From positions 21,004 to 85,003 of the forward strand of contig NZ_JAUXMX010000043.1 in NCBI RefSeq assembly GCF_030683065.1: 64,000 bases of DNA, in the 5' to 3' direction. Below are positions 8,151 through 17,264 of this stretch, piece after piece. The notes under the pieces were generated by a model, which saw only the letters and a list, made by a program, of their open reading frames with translations, made no database searches and was not told the DNA's origin. How positions within the stretch are numbered: the first letter of the stretch is position 1; each line of letters opens with the position of its first letter. The stretch comes from Pseudomonas sp. Its GTDB lineage: Bacteria; Pseudomonadota; Gammaproteobacteria; Pseudomonadales; Pseudomonadaceae. The position numbers and the translations under genes were made by a program.

Positions 8151-9440
8151 ATGTGGTCCCTGATTGCCCCTATCAGCTCATTGCTCGGTGGGGTTGCTTT
8201 ACTCCTCCTCGGCAATGGCCTGCTCAACACCCTACTGACCCTGCGCGGCGTGGCCGAAGGCTACTCCACCGGGATGCTCGGACTGATTATGTCCGGGTAC
8301 TTCGTCGGTTTTCTCCTTGGCACCTGGCTAGCGATTCCGCTGGTTCGCCGCGTTGGGCATATCCGCGCGTTTGCCTTTTGTGCCGCACTGGCCGCCATCA
8401 CCGCACTGATGCACATTCTGATCATCGACCCCTGGGTCTGGCTCGGCCTGCGTGTGCTTTATGGTCTGGCGCTGGTCAGCCTGTACATGGTGATCGAGAG
8501 CTGGCTCAACGCCCGGGCACCCAACGACAAACGCGGCCAGGTGTTCGCTGTTTACATGGCGGTCAACCTCGGCGCCCTGGCGGCGGCGCAGCAGCTGCTC
8601 AATCTGGCCGACCCCAGCGATTTTGTGCTGTTCGTGCTCGCCGCCATGTTGATCAGTGCTGCCTTGATGCCGATCACCCTGACCCGCCAACCGCAGCCCA
8701 GCGTACCGGAAACCATGCACACCAACCTGCGCCAGTTGGTTGGCATTGCTCCGCTGGCGATTGCCGCCGCCGGCCTTTCCGGTCTGGCCCTAGGCGCTTT
8801 CTGGGGCATGGCGCCGGTGTATGCGAGCCTCAGCGGTTTCGACGCCACCGGCATTGGCTTGTTGATGAGCGGCGCGATTCTCGGCGGCGCCCTGCTGCAG
8901 TGGCCGATCGGCATTTACTCCGACAAGCACGACCGGCGCCTGGTGTTGTTATGGGTGGTCGCGTTGTCGGTGGTGGTGGCCCTGCTGATGAGCGTGCTGC
9001 CTGCCGGGCGTCTGCTGCTCGCAGCGATGTTCGTCTGGGGCGGCCTGGCCTTCGCGATTTACCCAATTGCCGTGGCGCAGCTGATCGATCAGCTGCACAG
9101 CGATGAGGTGCTCGCCGGTTCCAGCAGCCTGCTGATGGTCAACGGCATCGGCTCGGTGTGCGGCCCCCTGCTGGCAGGCTTGCTCATGCAACATCTGGGC
9201 GCTCAGGCACTGCCGCTGTACTTCGCCGCGACCCTGGGTTTGCTCGCTGCCTACACCCTCTACCGGTTGCGCCACGTCAGCGACTTGGTCAGCGAGCCGC
9301 ACGGGCACTTCATGCCAATGCTGCGCACCAGCCATACAGTGCTGGAACTGATGCCCGATGCACCGCCGGCAGACGAAAGCAGCGAAGAACCGCTAACCGA
9401 ATCAGCGCAGGAGCCGAACCAAGGTTCTGCCCCTGCATAA
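8151..9440 (+). CDS. MFS transporter, YcaD-like
   Basis: A 429-residue membrane protein with twelve predicted segments and MFS loop motifs such as GTWLAIPLVRRVGHIRAFAF after segment 2 and SDKHDRRLVLLW after segment 8. The tail after residue 385 is hydrophilic (HFMPMLRTSHTVLELMPDAPPADESSEEP). It belongs to the YcaD-type group of putative transporters whose substrate is not established. It lies 88 bases before ggpPS on the same strand, so a link to osmolyte movement is possible, but nothing in the sequence proves it. Confidence 0.8.
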   Translation: MWSLIAPISSLLGGVALLLLGNGLLNTLLTLRGVAEGYSTGMLGLIMSGYFVGFLLGTWLAIPLVRRVGHIRAFAFCAALAAITALMHILIIDPWVWLGLRVLYGLALVSLYMVIESWLNARAPNDKRGQVFAVYMAVNLGALAAAQQLLNLADPSDFVLFVLAAMLISAALMPITLTRQPQPSVPETMHTNLRQLVGIAPLAIAAAGLSGLALGAFWGMAPVYASLSGFDATGIGLLMSGAILGGALLQWPIGIYSDKHDRRLVLLWVVALSVVVALLMSVLPAGRLLLAAMFVWGGLAFAIYPIAVAQLIDQLHSDEVLAGSSSLLMVNGIGSVCGPLLAGLLMQHLGAQALPLYFAATLGLLAAYTLYRLRHVSDLVSEPHGHFMPMLRTSHTVLELMPDAPPADESSEEPLTESAQEPNQGSAPA

Positions 9441-9528
9441 CAAAAGAGGCGACCGCTGCAAAGCGAGTCCGCCCGATACTTAGCACGTCGGCCCATGTCG
9501 GCGCGTCAACTGCATAAGGAGACTGCGC

Positions 9529-11790
9529 ATGTTACTTGCTACCGATCTCGATGGAACCTTTCTCTCCGGTGATCCCGAGGATCGCTTAAGCCTTTATCAG
9601 ATCATCGCCGCGCACCCGGAAATCCGCCTGGCCTATGTCACCGGCCGCAGCCTGGAGTCGGTACTGCCGCTGCTGGCCGACCCAACCTTGCCTCAGCCGG
9701 ACTTCATCATCTCGGATGTCGGCGCCAGCTTTACCCACGGCGACACCCTGCAGCCGATCCAGCCGCTGCAAAGCAAGATCGATGCGCTCTGGCCCGGCGA
9801 GAGCCAGGTTGCCAGCGCCATCGAAGGCTTCGAACTGGAGCGCCAGGACGTACCGCAGATGCGCCGCTGCTCCTACTTCTGCAGCCCTGAGCAAGCCGCC
9901 AACCCGGCCCTGCTTGCCGCTGCCCAATCGCTCGGCTGTGACCTGCTGTATTCCGCCGAGCGCTACCTGGATTTTCTGCCGCAGGGCGTCAATAAAGGCA
10001 GCAGCCTGCAAGCCCTGGCCGACTGGCTGGAACTGGACAATGACCAGGTACTGGCAGCTGGCCACAGCCTCAACGACCTGAGCATGCTCAATGGCACCTT
10101 CAACAGTGTCTGCGTTGGTAACTCGGAAGCTGGCTTGCTGAAAGCCACCGAACAGTCCTCGCACACCTTGCACGCCAGCCGCGCAGGTTGCGGCGGGATT
10201 CTCCAGGCATTCGCCCACTTCGGTTTCCTCGGCGAGCACGGCATTGCCGCCGAACGGCGCATTGCGGCTGAACCCGGCAAGTCGGAACTGGTGATGGTCT
10301 ACCACCGCCTGCCCTATGAAGAACACCGGGTCAACGGCAAGCTACAACGCCGCCGACCGACCTCGCCGAACGGCATCATTCCTACCCTGCTGAGCTTTTT
10401 CGGTGACGGTCGCCCCGGCTCCTGGGTCGCCTGGGCGGTGCATGAAGACGACGACGAGCCGTTCGACATCCACACAAGCGTAGATGCCGAGCGCTACCCC
10501 AAGCTCAAGGCGGCGCGGGTCAAGCTAAGCAAGGAAGAAGTCGACATTTTCTACAAGCGCTTCTCCAAGGAAGCGTTCTGGCCGACCCTGCACACCTTCT
10601 GGGAGCGCGCCACCTTTAACGAAGACGACTGGCAGGTGTTCCTCAAGGTCAACCGTGCCTTCGCCGAACGCACCGCCCTGGAAGCCGCCGAAGGTGCGAT
10701 CGTCTGGTTGCATGACTACAACCTGTGGATGGTGCCTGGCTACCTGCGCGAGTTGCGCCCGGATCTGCGCATCGCCTTCTTCCACCACACCTACTTCCCC
10801 TCGGCGGATGTATTCAACGTGCTGCCCTGGCGCCGGCAGATCATCGGCAGCCTGCTGCAATGCGACTACATCGGCTTTCACATCCCGCGCCAGGTGGAGA
10901 ATTTCGTCGACGTGGCACGCGGCGTCACCCCACTGCAAACCGTCAGCCGGCAGAACTGCGCCCCGCGCTTCATCACCTATGGCTGCGCCGTGGGCCTGGA
11001 GCGCATGACCACTGCGGTGGACACCGGTAGCCGGATCGTCAAACTCGGCGCCCACCCGGTCGGCCTGGATATCGGCCGGATCAGCAGCGCCCTGGAGCAA
11101 CCGAAGATCCAGGAGCTGATGGCCGACCTGCGCAAGGAGCTTAGCGGGCTGAAACTGATCCTCTCGGTGGAACGCCTCGACTACACCAAGGGCATCCTGG
11201 AAAAACTCCAGGCCTTCGAGCGCCTGCTGGCGGACAACCCGGAGCTGCTGGGCAAGGTCACCCTGGTCAGTATCTGCGTGCCTGCCGCCAGTGAAATGAC
11301 CATCTATGACGAGCTGCAAGCGCAGATCGAGCAAGCCGTAGGTCGCATCAACGGCCGCTTCGCCAGCATCGGCTGGACGCCGGTGCAGTTCTTCTTCCGC
11401 AGTTTCCCCTTCGAGCAGGTGGTGGCCTGGTACGCCATGGCCGACGTGATGTGGATCACCCCGCTGCGCGACGGTCTCAACCTGGTGGCCAAGGAGTTCG
11501 TCGCCGTCCAGGGCCTGCTGGAAGGCCCTGGTGTGCTGGTGCTCTCGGAATTCGCCGGCGCCGCCGCCGAACTCAAGGGCGCGCTGCTGACCAACCCGCA
11601 TGACACTGCGGATCTGGCGCAAGTCTGCTACCTGGCGCTGAACATGCCCAAGGCAGAAGCCCAGGCGCGGCTGCGCGAGCTATTCGACATCGTCAACTAC
11701 AACGACATCCGCCGTTGGGGTGATGAATTCCTCGCCGGAGTAGCCGAGCCGGAACAACAGCCGCAGGTCGAACTGACCCTGGTCAGCTAA
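9529..11790 (+). CDS. ggpPS: Bifunctional glucosylglycerol-phosphate synthase/phosphatase (GgpPS)
   Basis: A 753-residue fusion. Residues 1-240 form a HAD phosphatase: motif I is TDLDGTF (nucleophile Asp6, acid Asp8), a Lys lies in VNKGSS, and motif IV is GHSLNDLSML. Residues 260-735 form a GT20 glycosyltransferase like trehalose-phosphate synthase, with WLHDYNLWMVPGYLRE, FFHHTYFPSADVF, SVERLDYTKGI and TPLRDGLNLVAKEFVAVQ. This order, phosphatase first and synthase second, is that of GgpPS from Pseudomonas anguilliseptica, which makes the compatible solute glucosylglycerol from ADP-glucose and glycerol 3-phosphate. A trehalose or mannosylglycerate product cannot be excluded from motifs alone. 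An AAGGAGA site precedes the ATG. Confidence 0.85.
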   Translation: MLLATDLDGTFLSGDPEDRLSLYQIIAAHPEIRLAYVTGRSLESVLPLLADPTLPQPDFIISDVGASFTHGDTLQPIQPLQSKIDALWPGESQVASAIEGFELERQDVPQMRRCSYFCSPEQAANPALLAAAQSLGCDLLYSAERYLDFLPQGVNKGSSLQALADWLELDNDQVLAAGHSLNDLSMLNGTFNSVCVGNSEAGLLKATEQSSHTLHASRAGCGGILQAFAHFGFLGEHGIAAERRIAAEPGKSELVMVYHRLPYEEHRVNGKLQRRRPTSPNGIIPTLLSFFGDGRPGSWVAWAVHEDDDEPFDIHTSVDAERYPKLKAARVKLSKEEVDIFYKRFSKEAFWPTLHTFWERATFNEDDWQVFLKVNRAFAERTALEAAEGAIVWLHDYNLWMVPGYLRELRPDLRIAFFHHTYFPSADVFNVLPWRRQIIGSLLQCDYIGFHIPRQVENFVDVARGVTPLQTVSRQNCAPRFITYGCAVGLERMTTAVDTGSRIVKLGAHPVGLDIGRISSALEQPKIQELMADLRKELSGLKLILSVERLDYTKGILEKLQAFERLLADNPELLGKVTLVSICVPAASEMTIYDELQAQIEQAVGRINGRFASIGWTPVQFFFRSFPFEQVVAWYAMADVMWITPLRDGLNLVAKEFVAVQGLLEGPGVLVLSEFAGAAAELKGALLTNPHDTADLAQVCYLALNMPKAEAQARLRELFDIVNYNDIRRWGDEFLAGVAEPEQQPQVELTLVS

Positions 11791-11828
11791 AGCAAAGCCT
11801 TTGCTGACATCCGCACCGGGTCATGCCC

Positions 11829-11888
11829 GGTGCGCGCAGCGCACCCTACGGAACGCCGCAACACCGCGTAGGGTGCGCCATACGCACC
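11829..11888. repeat. REP pair downstream of ggpPS / RAYT
   Basis: GGTGCGCGCAGCGCACCCTACG (11829-11850) and the inverse CGTAGGGTGCGCCATACGCACC (11867-11888) form an inverted pair, 41 bases after the ggpPS stop. It may also serve as a transcript end. Confidence 0.85.
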
Positions 11889-11979
11889 ATGGCGGCAGCG
11901 GTTCTCTGCCCCATGCCCTCGCAACAATTCGACCGGACACCGCAGCAGGCGTTGGCCTCACACAGTGGCGGTTAACCCC

Positions 11980-12039
11980 GGTGCGCGCGGCGCACCCTAC
12001 GGCACGCCGCCCCACCGCGTAGGGTGCGCCGTGCGCACC
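11980..12039. repeat. REP pair 3' of the RAYT gene
   Basis: An inverted pair of the GTAGGGTGCGCC family. It lies 14 bases from the RAYT stop codon, as expected for a REP-RAYT unit. Confidence 0.88.
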
Positions 12040-12052
12040 GCGGCGACAGCGG

Positions 12053-12586
12053 TCATTCGCCAAAGCCGCCCTCCACACCCCCGGCACCACCCCAATCCGC
12101 CGGATAAACGCCCTCACGCACCAGACGGTGATAGCTCGACCAAGGCCAGTCGGCCACTCGTTCGACCAGGCCGTGGCGCACCGGATTCCAATGCAAATAA
12201 TCCAGGTGCCGGCGGTAGTCCTGGTCATCGCGGATGCGGTGTTCCCAGAAGCGCCGCTGCCACAACCCAGACTCACGGCGCAGGCAGCGGCTCAAGCTGA
12301 TCACCCCCGGCGCGCGGGGCAGCTCCTGAGAAGTCAGACGCTTGATCATCGACCAGCGCAAGCCAAACTCGGCATCGCCCACGGGCATCTGCCACAGGCA
12401 ATGCAGATGATCCGGCAGCAGCACCCAGCCGCGAATGTTGAAGGGGTAACGCTGACGCACCTTAACGATGGCCAGGTGCAAGGCTTCACGCAACCTCGGC
12501 TGGGTCAGCAAGGGCTGGCGCTGGTGGGTCACCAGGGTGAAGAAATAGCAGGCGCCCAAATCCTGGGCGCGGCGGTAGTCGGACAT
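12053..12586 (-). CDS. REP-associated tyrosine transposase (RAYT, Y1_Tnp family)
   Basis: A 177-residue protein with the metal-binding motif of single-strand DNA transposases at HLH (residues 60-62 in LLPDHLHCLWQMP). A downstream helix, RRHLDYLHWNPVRHGLV, holds the likely catalytic tyrosine (about Tyr130). AGGAGA precedes the ATG. REP pairs lie on both sides (11829-12039 and 12630-12696), and further copies are scattered in the window. RAYTs bind and cut their cognate REPs and are thought to spread them while being kept as single-copy genes. The gene appears intact. Confidence 0.93.
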   Translation of the reverse strand: MSDYRRAQDLGACYFFTLVTHQRQPLLTQPRLREALHLAIVKVRQRYPFNIRGWVLLPDHLHCLWQMPVGDAEFGLRWSMIKRLTSQELPRAPGVISLSRCLRRESGLWQRRFWEHRIRDDQDYRRHLDYLHWNPVRHGLVERVADWPWSSYHRLVREGVYPADWGGAGGVEGGFGE

Positions 12587-12629
12587 TCCCTGTCTCCTGA
12601 GCGCGGTTCACCTGCTCAGAATAGCTGCT

Positions 12630-12696
12630 GGTGCGCACAGCGCACCCTACGTGGTAGTCGCAATCGATTGCGTAGGATGCGCGACCCGCGCGCACC
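12630..12696. repeat. REP pair 5' of the RAYT gene
   Basis: GGTGCGCACAGCGCACCCTACG and a somewhat divergent inverse copy (GCGTAGGATGCGCG with CGCGCGCACC) flank a 15-base centre. With the pairs at 11829 and 11980 it brackets the RAYT gene. Confidence 0.85.
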
Positions 12697-12799
12697 GCCC
12701 CATCGCCGTCAGCCTCACAGGCCGCGCCGCGCTACACGTCCTCGTAAAAACCTGCTTAAGCGTACGCGAATCCCTCCAGGGATGACTTCTGGCGGCTGC

Positions 12800-13162
12800 T
12801 TAGCGGGGCACGGGCGTGGGATTCGCTAACAAGGCGCCAAGATCATCCAGGCCATCCTGCACGGCGGCCAACGCCTGATCGCAGAGTTCACGGTAGCGCT
12901 GCAGCACCTGCACGCCCAGCTCGCTCAACTGGGCGCCGCCCCCATGACGGCCGCCCGCCAGGGTGGTCACCAAGGGGGACGTAAAGCAGCGGTTCATGGT
13001 TTCGACCAGCAGCCAGGCACGCCGGTAGGACATACCCAGGCTGCGCGCGGCTGCGCTGATCGAGCCGGTTTGCTGGATGGCTTCGAGCAAGTCGGCCTTG
13101 CCGGGGCCAATAGCGATATCGGCGCCACAGTGCAGGCGAATTTTCAGGTCGAGTCGGTGCAT
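12800..13162 (-). CDS. ModE-type winged-helix regulator (N-terminal domain only)
   Basis: A 120-residue protein. The ATG at 13162 (MHRLDLKIRL) is chosen over an upstream start that would add an unlikely polar leader. The winged-helix region GKADLLEAIQQTGSISAAARSLGMSYRRAWLLVETMN and the following GGRHGGGAQLSELGVQVLQRY match the DNA-binding domain of ModE. The molybdate-binding domains are missing, so it may not sense molybdate itself. Such short ModE-like regulators are common in pseudomonads. It diverges from the ars operon starting at 13331; a role there is not supported by anything but position. Confidence 0.8.
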   Translation of the reverse strand: MHRLDLKIRLHCGADIAIGPGKADLLEAIQQTGSISAAARSLGMSYRRAWLLVETMNRCFTSPLVTTLAGGRHGGGAQLSELGVQVLQRYRELCDQALAAVQDGLDDLGALLANPTPVPR

Positions 13163-13280
13163 GGGGCTCTTGCGCTGAATGGGAGAAGAGCTGTTGCTCA
13201 CCGCACGCACTATACCTGCCAATCAGGCGATTCGCGGCTGGGAGGCAGCTGCATCGATTAGCCGCGGGGCTTTACCGTAC

Positions 13281-13296
13281 ATACGATAAAACGTAT
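13281..13296. promoter_or_regulatory. Inverted repeat before arsC (candidate ArsR operator)
   Basis: ATACG, six bases, CGTAT: a short palindrome in an A+T-rich promoter stretch, 35 bases before the arsC start. The second gene of the operon encodes an ArsR repressor, so autoregulation through this site is plausible. Confidence 0.4.
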
Positions 13297-13330
13297 ATTC
13301 GGACAGCCATATATAAATCGAGACCCTGCA

Positions 13331-13744
13331 ATGGCCTACCAAACCCGCGTACTGTTCGTCTGCGTCGCCAATGCCGCCCGCTCGCAACTCGCCGAGGCGC
13401 TGCTCAGGCACACCGATCGGGAAAACTTTGCCGCGTTCAGTGCCGGTAGTACACCCACTGCAGTCGACTCGCGCACCCTCGATGCCTTACAGCACCTGGG
13501 CGTCGACACCCAAGGCTTGCGCAGCAAGTCGCTCGATGAGTTCAATTTCAATGACTTCGAATACGTCATCAGCCTGTGCGATAAATCGGCCCAGGAATGC
13601 GAACACATCAACTTCGCTGGCGAAAAGTTGGCTTGGAACTTCGAAGATCCGGTGACCAGTGACAAGCCGGATGCCTTCCGTCACTGCCTGCATGAGATCC
13701 ATGAACGGATCAAGATGTTCGTGCTGGTAAAAACCAAACGTTGA
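13331..13744 (+). CDS. arsC: Arsenate reductase, low-molecular-weight phosphatase type
   Basis: A 137-residue enzyme reducing arsenate to arsenite. The P-loop is VCVANAARS with nucleophile Cys11. The resolving cysteines Cys83 and Cys90 lie in ISLCDKSAQEC, and a catalytic Asp is in NFEDPVTSD. This triple-cysteine relay is that of thioredoxin-coupled ArsC rather than the glutaredoxin type. It is the first gene of the plus-strand ars operon; the arsR start codon lies 9 bases after its stop. The start is a good ATG just after the candidate operator at 13281. Confidence 0.92.
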   Translation: MAYQTRVLFVCVANAARSQLAEALLRHTDRENFAAFSAGSTPTAVDSRTLDALQHLGVDTQGLRSKSLDEFNFNDFEYVISLCDKSAQECEHINFAGEKLAWNFEDPVTSDKPDAFRHCLHEIHERIKMFVLVKTKR

Positions 13745-13752
13745 GAGCAGCA

Positions 13753-14127
13753 ATGGTAGAACACCTGACCCCGACCAGCGTCTTCAAGTGCCTGGCCGAT
13801 GACACCCGGATACGCCTGATGCTGCTGATCACGGCGCAGCAAGAGCTCTGCGTCTGCGAGCTGACCTGCGCGCTGGACGAAAGCCAGCCCAAGGTCTCAC
13901 GGCACCTGGCGCAGTTGCGCACCTGCGGGCTGCTGGCGGACCGACGCCAGGGCCAGTGGGTGTATTACCGCCTGCACCCTAACCTGCCCGTATGGGTAAT
14001 TGCCGTACTGGACGCCACATTGGCCGCCAACCGGCACTGGCTCAGCCCCGACGCCAAGCGCCTCGACGGCATGGGCGAGCGGCCCGCGCGCCTCGCCATC
14101 TGTTGCGACACCACTGGAATGAACTGA
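13753..14127 (+). CDS. arsR: ArsR-family arsenic-responsive repressor
   Basis: A 124-residue winged-helix repressor. The metalloid-binding motif [11 protein letters not shown] (Cys-Val-Cys near residues 33-35) lies in the third helix, as in plasmid R773 ArsR, with an extra Cys four residues on. The recognition helix is [21 protein letters not shown] at 13741 could add four residues, but the ATG at 13753 is more likely. Its stop overlaps the start of arsH by one base. The second ArsR at 21878 is of a different class, with C-terminal cysteines. Confidence 0.92.
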   Translation: MVEHLTPTSVFKCLADDTRIRLMLLITAQQELCVCELTCALDESQPKVSRHLAQLRTCGLLADRRQGQWVYYRLHPNLPVWVIAVLDATLAANRHWLSPDAKRLDGMGERPARLAICCDTTGMN

Positions 14128-14843
14128 TGGACAACGATCACCTGCCTAATCTGGATACCGCGCTGGTCGGGCTGCCGCCCCTTGAGACACTCGGCAGCCA
14201 GCTAACGCTCACTCACAAGCCACGCATTTTGCTGCTTTACGGTTCGAACCGGGAGCGGTCGTTCAGCCGCCTGATGATTGAAGAAGCCGCGCGCCTCTTG
14301 CAACATTTTGGCGCCGAGACGCGGGTGTTCGACCCCGCCGGTTTACCCCTGCCGGATGACGCGCCTGACAGCCACCCCAAGGTGCAGGAGTTGCGCGACC
14401 TGATGCAGTGGTCAGAAGGCCAGGTGTGGTGTTCGCCAGAGCGTCACGGCTCAATGAGTGCGGTGTTCAAGGCGCAGATCGACTGGGTTCCCCTGGCCAT
14501 CGGCGCGGTACGCCCGACCCAGGGCAAGACCCTCGCGGTGATGCAGGTCTGCGGCGGCTCGCAGTCGTTCAACGTGGTCAACCAGTTGCGTGTGCTGGGC
14601 CGCTGGATGCGCATGTTCACCATCCCCAACCAGTCTTCGGTGCCCAAGGCGTTTCTCGAATTCGACGCCGATGGGCGGATGAAACCGTCATCTTTTTATG
14701 ATCGGCTAGTGGACGTCATGGAAGAACTGGTCAAGTTCACCTTGCTGCTGCGCGAACGCCAGGACTATCTGGTGGATCGCTACTCCGAGCGCAAGGAATC
14801 CGCGCAAGCCTTGTCCAAACGGGTCAACCAGCACGCGCTATAA
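14127..14843 (+). CDS. arsH: ArsH NADPH-dependent FMN reductase
   Basis: A 238-residue flavoprotein with the FMN phosphate-binding motif [13 protein letters not shown] and the family block [20 protein letters not shown]. ArsH oxidises trivalent organoarsenicals and reduces quinones or metals using NADPH. The ATG shares a base with the arsR stop, which marks tight translational coupling. Length and motifs are normal for the family. Confidence 0.93.
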   Translation: MDNDHLPNLDTALVGLPPLETLGSQLTLTHKPRILLLYGSNRERSFSRLMIEEAARLLQHFGAETRVFDPAGLPLPDDAPDSHPKVQELRDLMQWSEGQVWCSPERHGSMSAVFKAQIDWVPLAIGAVRPTQGKTLAVMQVCGGSQSFNVVNQLRVLGRWMRMFTIPNQSSVPKAFLEFDADGRMKPSSFYDRLVDVMEELVKFTLLLRERQDYLVDRYSERKESAQALSKRVNQHAL

Positions 14844-14883
14844 ATTCATTGCACCGACACATTCACTGCATGAGGAAACCAGC

Positions 14884-15888
14884 ATGACCATCAAAGTAGG
14901 CATCAACGGTTTTGGTCGCATCGGCCGCCTGGCATTGCGCGCTGCCTGGGGCTGGCCGGAGTTCGAGTTCGTGCAAATCAATGACCCGGCCGGTGATGCG
15001 GCAACCCACGCGCACCTGCTCAATTTCGATTCGGTGCATGGCCGCTGGCAGCATGAGGCGAGCAGTGCTGACGACTGCATTGTGATCGACGGCAAGCGGA
15101 TCAAGCTCACTGCCAACAAGGCCATCGCCGACACTGACTGGTCGGGCTGCGACCTGGTCATCGAAGCCAGCGGCAAGATGAAAACCGTCGCGGTACTTTC
15201 GGGTTACCTGGAGCAAGGGGTCAAGCGCGTGGTGGTCAGCGCGCCGGTGAAGGAAGCCGGCGCACTGAATATCGTCATGGGCGTCAATCAGGACCTGTTC
15301 GACCCGGCCCTGCACCGCATCGTCACCGCCGCGTCCTGCACCACCAACTGTCTAGCGCCGGTGGTCAAGGTGATCCACGAACACCTGGGCATCCGCCACG
15401 GCTCGATCACCACCATCCACGACCTGACCAATAGCCAGAGCATCCTCGACCAGCCGCACAAGGATCTGCGCCGCGCACGCGCTGCGGGCATGAGTCTGAT
15501 CCCCACCAGTACCGGCTCGGCCAGTGCAATTGCCGAGATCTTCCCCGATCTCAAGGGCCGTTTGAACGGCTTGGCCGTGCGCGTGCCACTGGCCAACGCC
15601 TCACTGACCGACTGCGTGTTCGAGGTCGAACGCGCCACCACCGTGGCTGAGGTCAATGCCCTGTTCAAGGCGGCAGCAGCCGGTTCCCTGAAAGACATCC
15701 TCGGCTACGAGGAACGTCCGCTGGTGTCGATCGACTACCGCACCGATCCGCGTTCCTCGATCATCGATGCGCTCTCGACCATGGTGATCAACGGCACCCA
15801 GGTCAAGCTGTACGCCTGGTACGACAACGAATGGGCCTACGCCAATCGCACCGTGGAACTGGCGCGGCTGGTTGGTTTGGCGGACTGA
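14884..15888 (+). CDS. ArsJ-associated glyceraldehyde-3-phosphate dehydrogenase
   Basis: A 334-residue GAPDH with NAD-binding [12 protein letters not shown] and active-site AASCTTNC (Cys152). It is clearly different from the metabolic GapA at 55938. In ars operons this enzyme makes 1-arseno-3-phosphoglycerate from glyceraldehyde 3-phosphate and arsenate, which ArsJ exports before it hydrolyses. A GAGGAAA site precedes the ATG. The arsJ gene follows after 149 bases that contain two repeat elements. Confidence 0.92.
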   Translation: MTIKVGINGFGRIGRLALRAAWGWPEFEFVQINDPAGDAATHAHLLNFDSVHGRWQHEASSADDCIVIDGKRIKLTANKAIADTDWSGCDLVIEASGKMKTVAVLSGYLEQGVKRVVVSAPVKEAGALNIVMGVNQDLFDPALHRIVTAASCTTNCLAPVVKVIHEHLGIRHGSITTIHDLTNSQSILDQPHKDLRRARAAGMSLIPTSTGSASAIAEIFPDLKGRLNGLAVRVPLANASLTDCVFEVERATTVAEVNALFKAAAAGSLKDILGYEERPLVSIDYRTDPRSSIIDALSTMVINGTQVKLYAWYDNEWAYANRTVELARLVGLAD

Positions 15889-15895
15889 CAACGCA

Positions 15896-15974
15896 GTTGT
15901 GGGAGGGGCTGGGCGGCATTCCGCTTTAGCCGCGATTGGCATCGCGCTGTTCGCGGCTAAAGCCCCTCCTACAG
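15896..15974. repeat. Inverted repeat between gap and arsJ
   Basis: GTTGTGGGAGGGGCTGG at the left and GCGGCTAAAGCCCCTCCTAC at the right form a long imperfect hairpin with inner TTTAGCCGCGA/TCGCGGCTAAA arms. It resembles other dispersed repeats of the TGTGGGAGGGGC type at 5425 and 6462. Confidence 0.75.
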
Positions 15975-15985
15975 AACATCGTTTC

Positions 15986-16016
15986 GTAGGATGGGTTGAG
16001 CTTAGCGATACCCATC
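15986..16016. repeat. Dispersed repeat, GTAGGATGGGTTGAGC type
   Basis: The same element occurs inverted at 52995-53025 at the 3' end of glk. Here it sits 21 bases before the arsJ start. Confidence 0.75.
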
Positions 16017-16037
16017 ACAGCAGCACAGGACCCCTCA

Positions 16038-17264
16038 ATGCATGCCTTGTCCCGCCTGGCTCCAGAAGTCCGCCAATACCTGCTGGTAACCGGCAACTAC
16101 TGGGCCTTCACCCTCACCGACGGCGCCTTGCGCATGCTGGTGGTGCTGCATTTCCACAGCCTGGGCTATACGCCGCTGCAGATCGCCGCGCTGTTTCTGT
16201 TCTACGAGATTTTCGGTGTGATCACCAACTTGGTCGGCGGTTACCTGGGCGCACGCCTGGGTCTCAATCGCACCATGAACATCGGCCTGGGCCTGCAGGT
16301 GGCCGCCTTGCTGATGCTGACGGTGCCGGCAGCCTGGCTGACCATCCCGTGGGTAATGGGCGCACAGGCCATGTCCGGGATCGCCAAAGACCTGAACAAG
16401 ATGAGCGCCAAGAGCTCGATCAAGCTGCTGGTGCCGAACAGCCAGCAGGGCACGCTGTACAAGTGGGTGGCGATCCTTACCGGCTCGAAGAATGCGCTCA
16501 AGGGCGTAGGCTTTTTCCTCGGCGGCGCCCTGCTCGCCCTGCTCGACTTTCGCGGTGCACTTCTGGTGATGGCGGCGCTGCTGGCGGTGGTCTGGCTGGC
16601 CAGCCTGATGCTGCTGAAAAAGGACCTGGGCAAGGCCAGCGCCAAGCCGAAATTTCGCGACATCCTGTCGAAAAGCCGGGCGATCAACATCCTTTCGGCC
16701 GCGCGTTTATTCCTGTTCGGCGCCCGTGATGTTTGGTTCGTGGTGGCGCTACCGGTGTACCTGTCCAGTGTATTTGGCTGGGACTTCTGGATGGTCGGCG
16801 GCTTTCTCGCGGCCTGGGTGATCGGTTACGGCATCGTCCAGTCCTTCGCTCCGTCGATCACCGGCAATGCGCGCGGCGAGGTACCCGATGGCCGTGCCGC
16901 CTTCGTCTGGGCCGCCTTGCTGGCGGGTCTGCCAGCAGCCATAGCCCTCGGCTTATACAGCGACGTGTCGGCGCACTGGGTGTTGCTCGGCGGCCTGCTG
17001 GTGTTCGGTGCGCTGTTCGCGGTCAATTCCTCGCTGCACAGCTACCTGATCGTCAGCTACGCCAAGGAAGACGGCGTGTCGCTGGACGTGGGTTTTTACT
17101 ACATGTCCAACGCCATGGGCCGGCTGCTCGGCACCTTGCTCTCGGGTTGGGTCTATCAGGCTTATGGGCTGGAAGCCTGCCTGTGGATTTCCTCGGCCTT
17201 CGTCCTGCTCGCCGCGCTGATTTCTCTGGGGCTGCCCAGGCACGCTGAGCAGCCAGCGCGCTGA
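16038..17264 (+). CDS. arsJ: ArsJ, MFS exporter of 1-arseno-3-phosphoglycerate
   Basis: A 408-residue MFS protein. The ATG at 16038 with an AGGA site gives the family N terminus LAPEVRQYLLVTGNYWAFTLTDGALRMLVVLHFH. About eleven to twelve membrane segments are visible, with the family block GAQAMSGIAKDLNKMSAKSSIKLL. Its partner GAPDH lies directly upstream. The gene ends at a TGA that abuts the stop of the convergent ATP-grasp gene with no base in between. Confidence 0.93.
   Translation: MHALSRLAPEVRQYLLVTGNYWAFTLTDGALRMLVVLHFHSLGYTPLQIAALFLFYEIFGVITNLVGGYLGARLGLNRTMNIGLGLQVAALLMLTVPAAWLTIPWVMGAQAMSGIAKDLNKMSAKSSIKLLVPNSQQGTLYKWVAILTGSKNALKGVGFFLGGALLALLDFRGALLVMAALLAVVWLASLMLLKKDLGKASAKPKFRDILSKSRAINILSAARLFLFGARDVWFVVALPVYLSSVFGWDFWMVGGFLAAWVIGYGIVQSFAPSITGNARGEVPDGRAAFVWAALLAGLPAAIALGLYSDVSAHWVLLGGLLVFGALFAVNSSLHSYLIVSYAKEDGVSLDVGFYYMSNAMGRLLGTLLSGWVYQAYGLEACLWISSAFVLLAALISLGLPRHAEQPAR

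Noticed and set aside
10525..11622. A 365-codon minus-strand open frame opposite ggpPS
   Set aside because: It covers the most conserved part of the GT20 domain and has no ribosome site or family.
11829..12039. CRISPR-like look of clustered repeats
   Set aside because: Units are paired inverted palindromes without regular spacers, and no cas gene is present.
11829..12696. Reading the RAYT region as an insertion sequence
   Set aside because: The gene lacks IS-type terminal repeats and target duplications; the flanks are REP pairs, so it is a domesticated RAYT.
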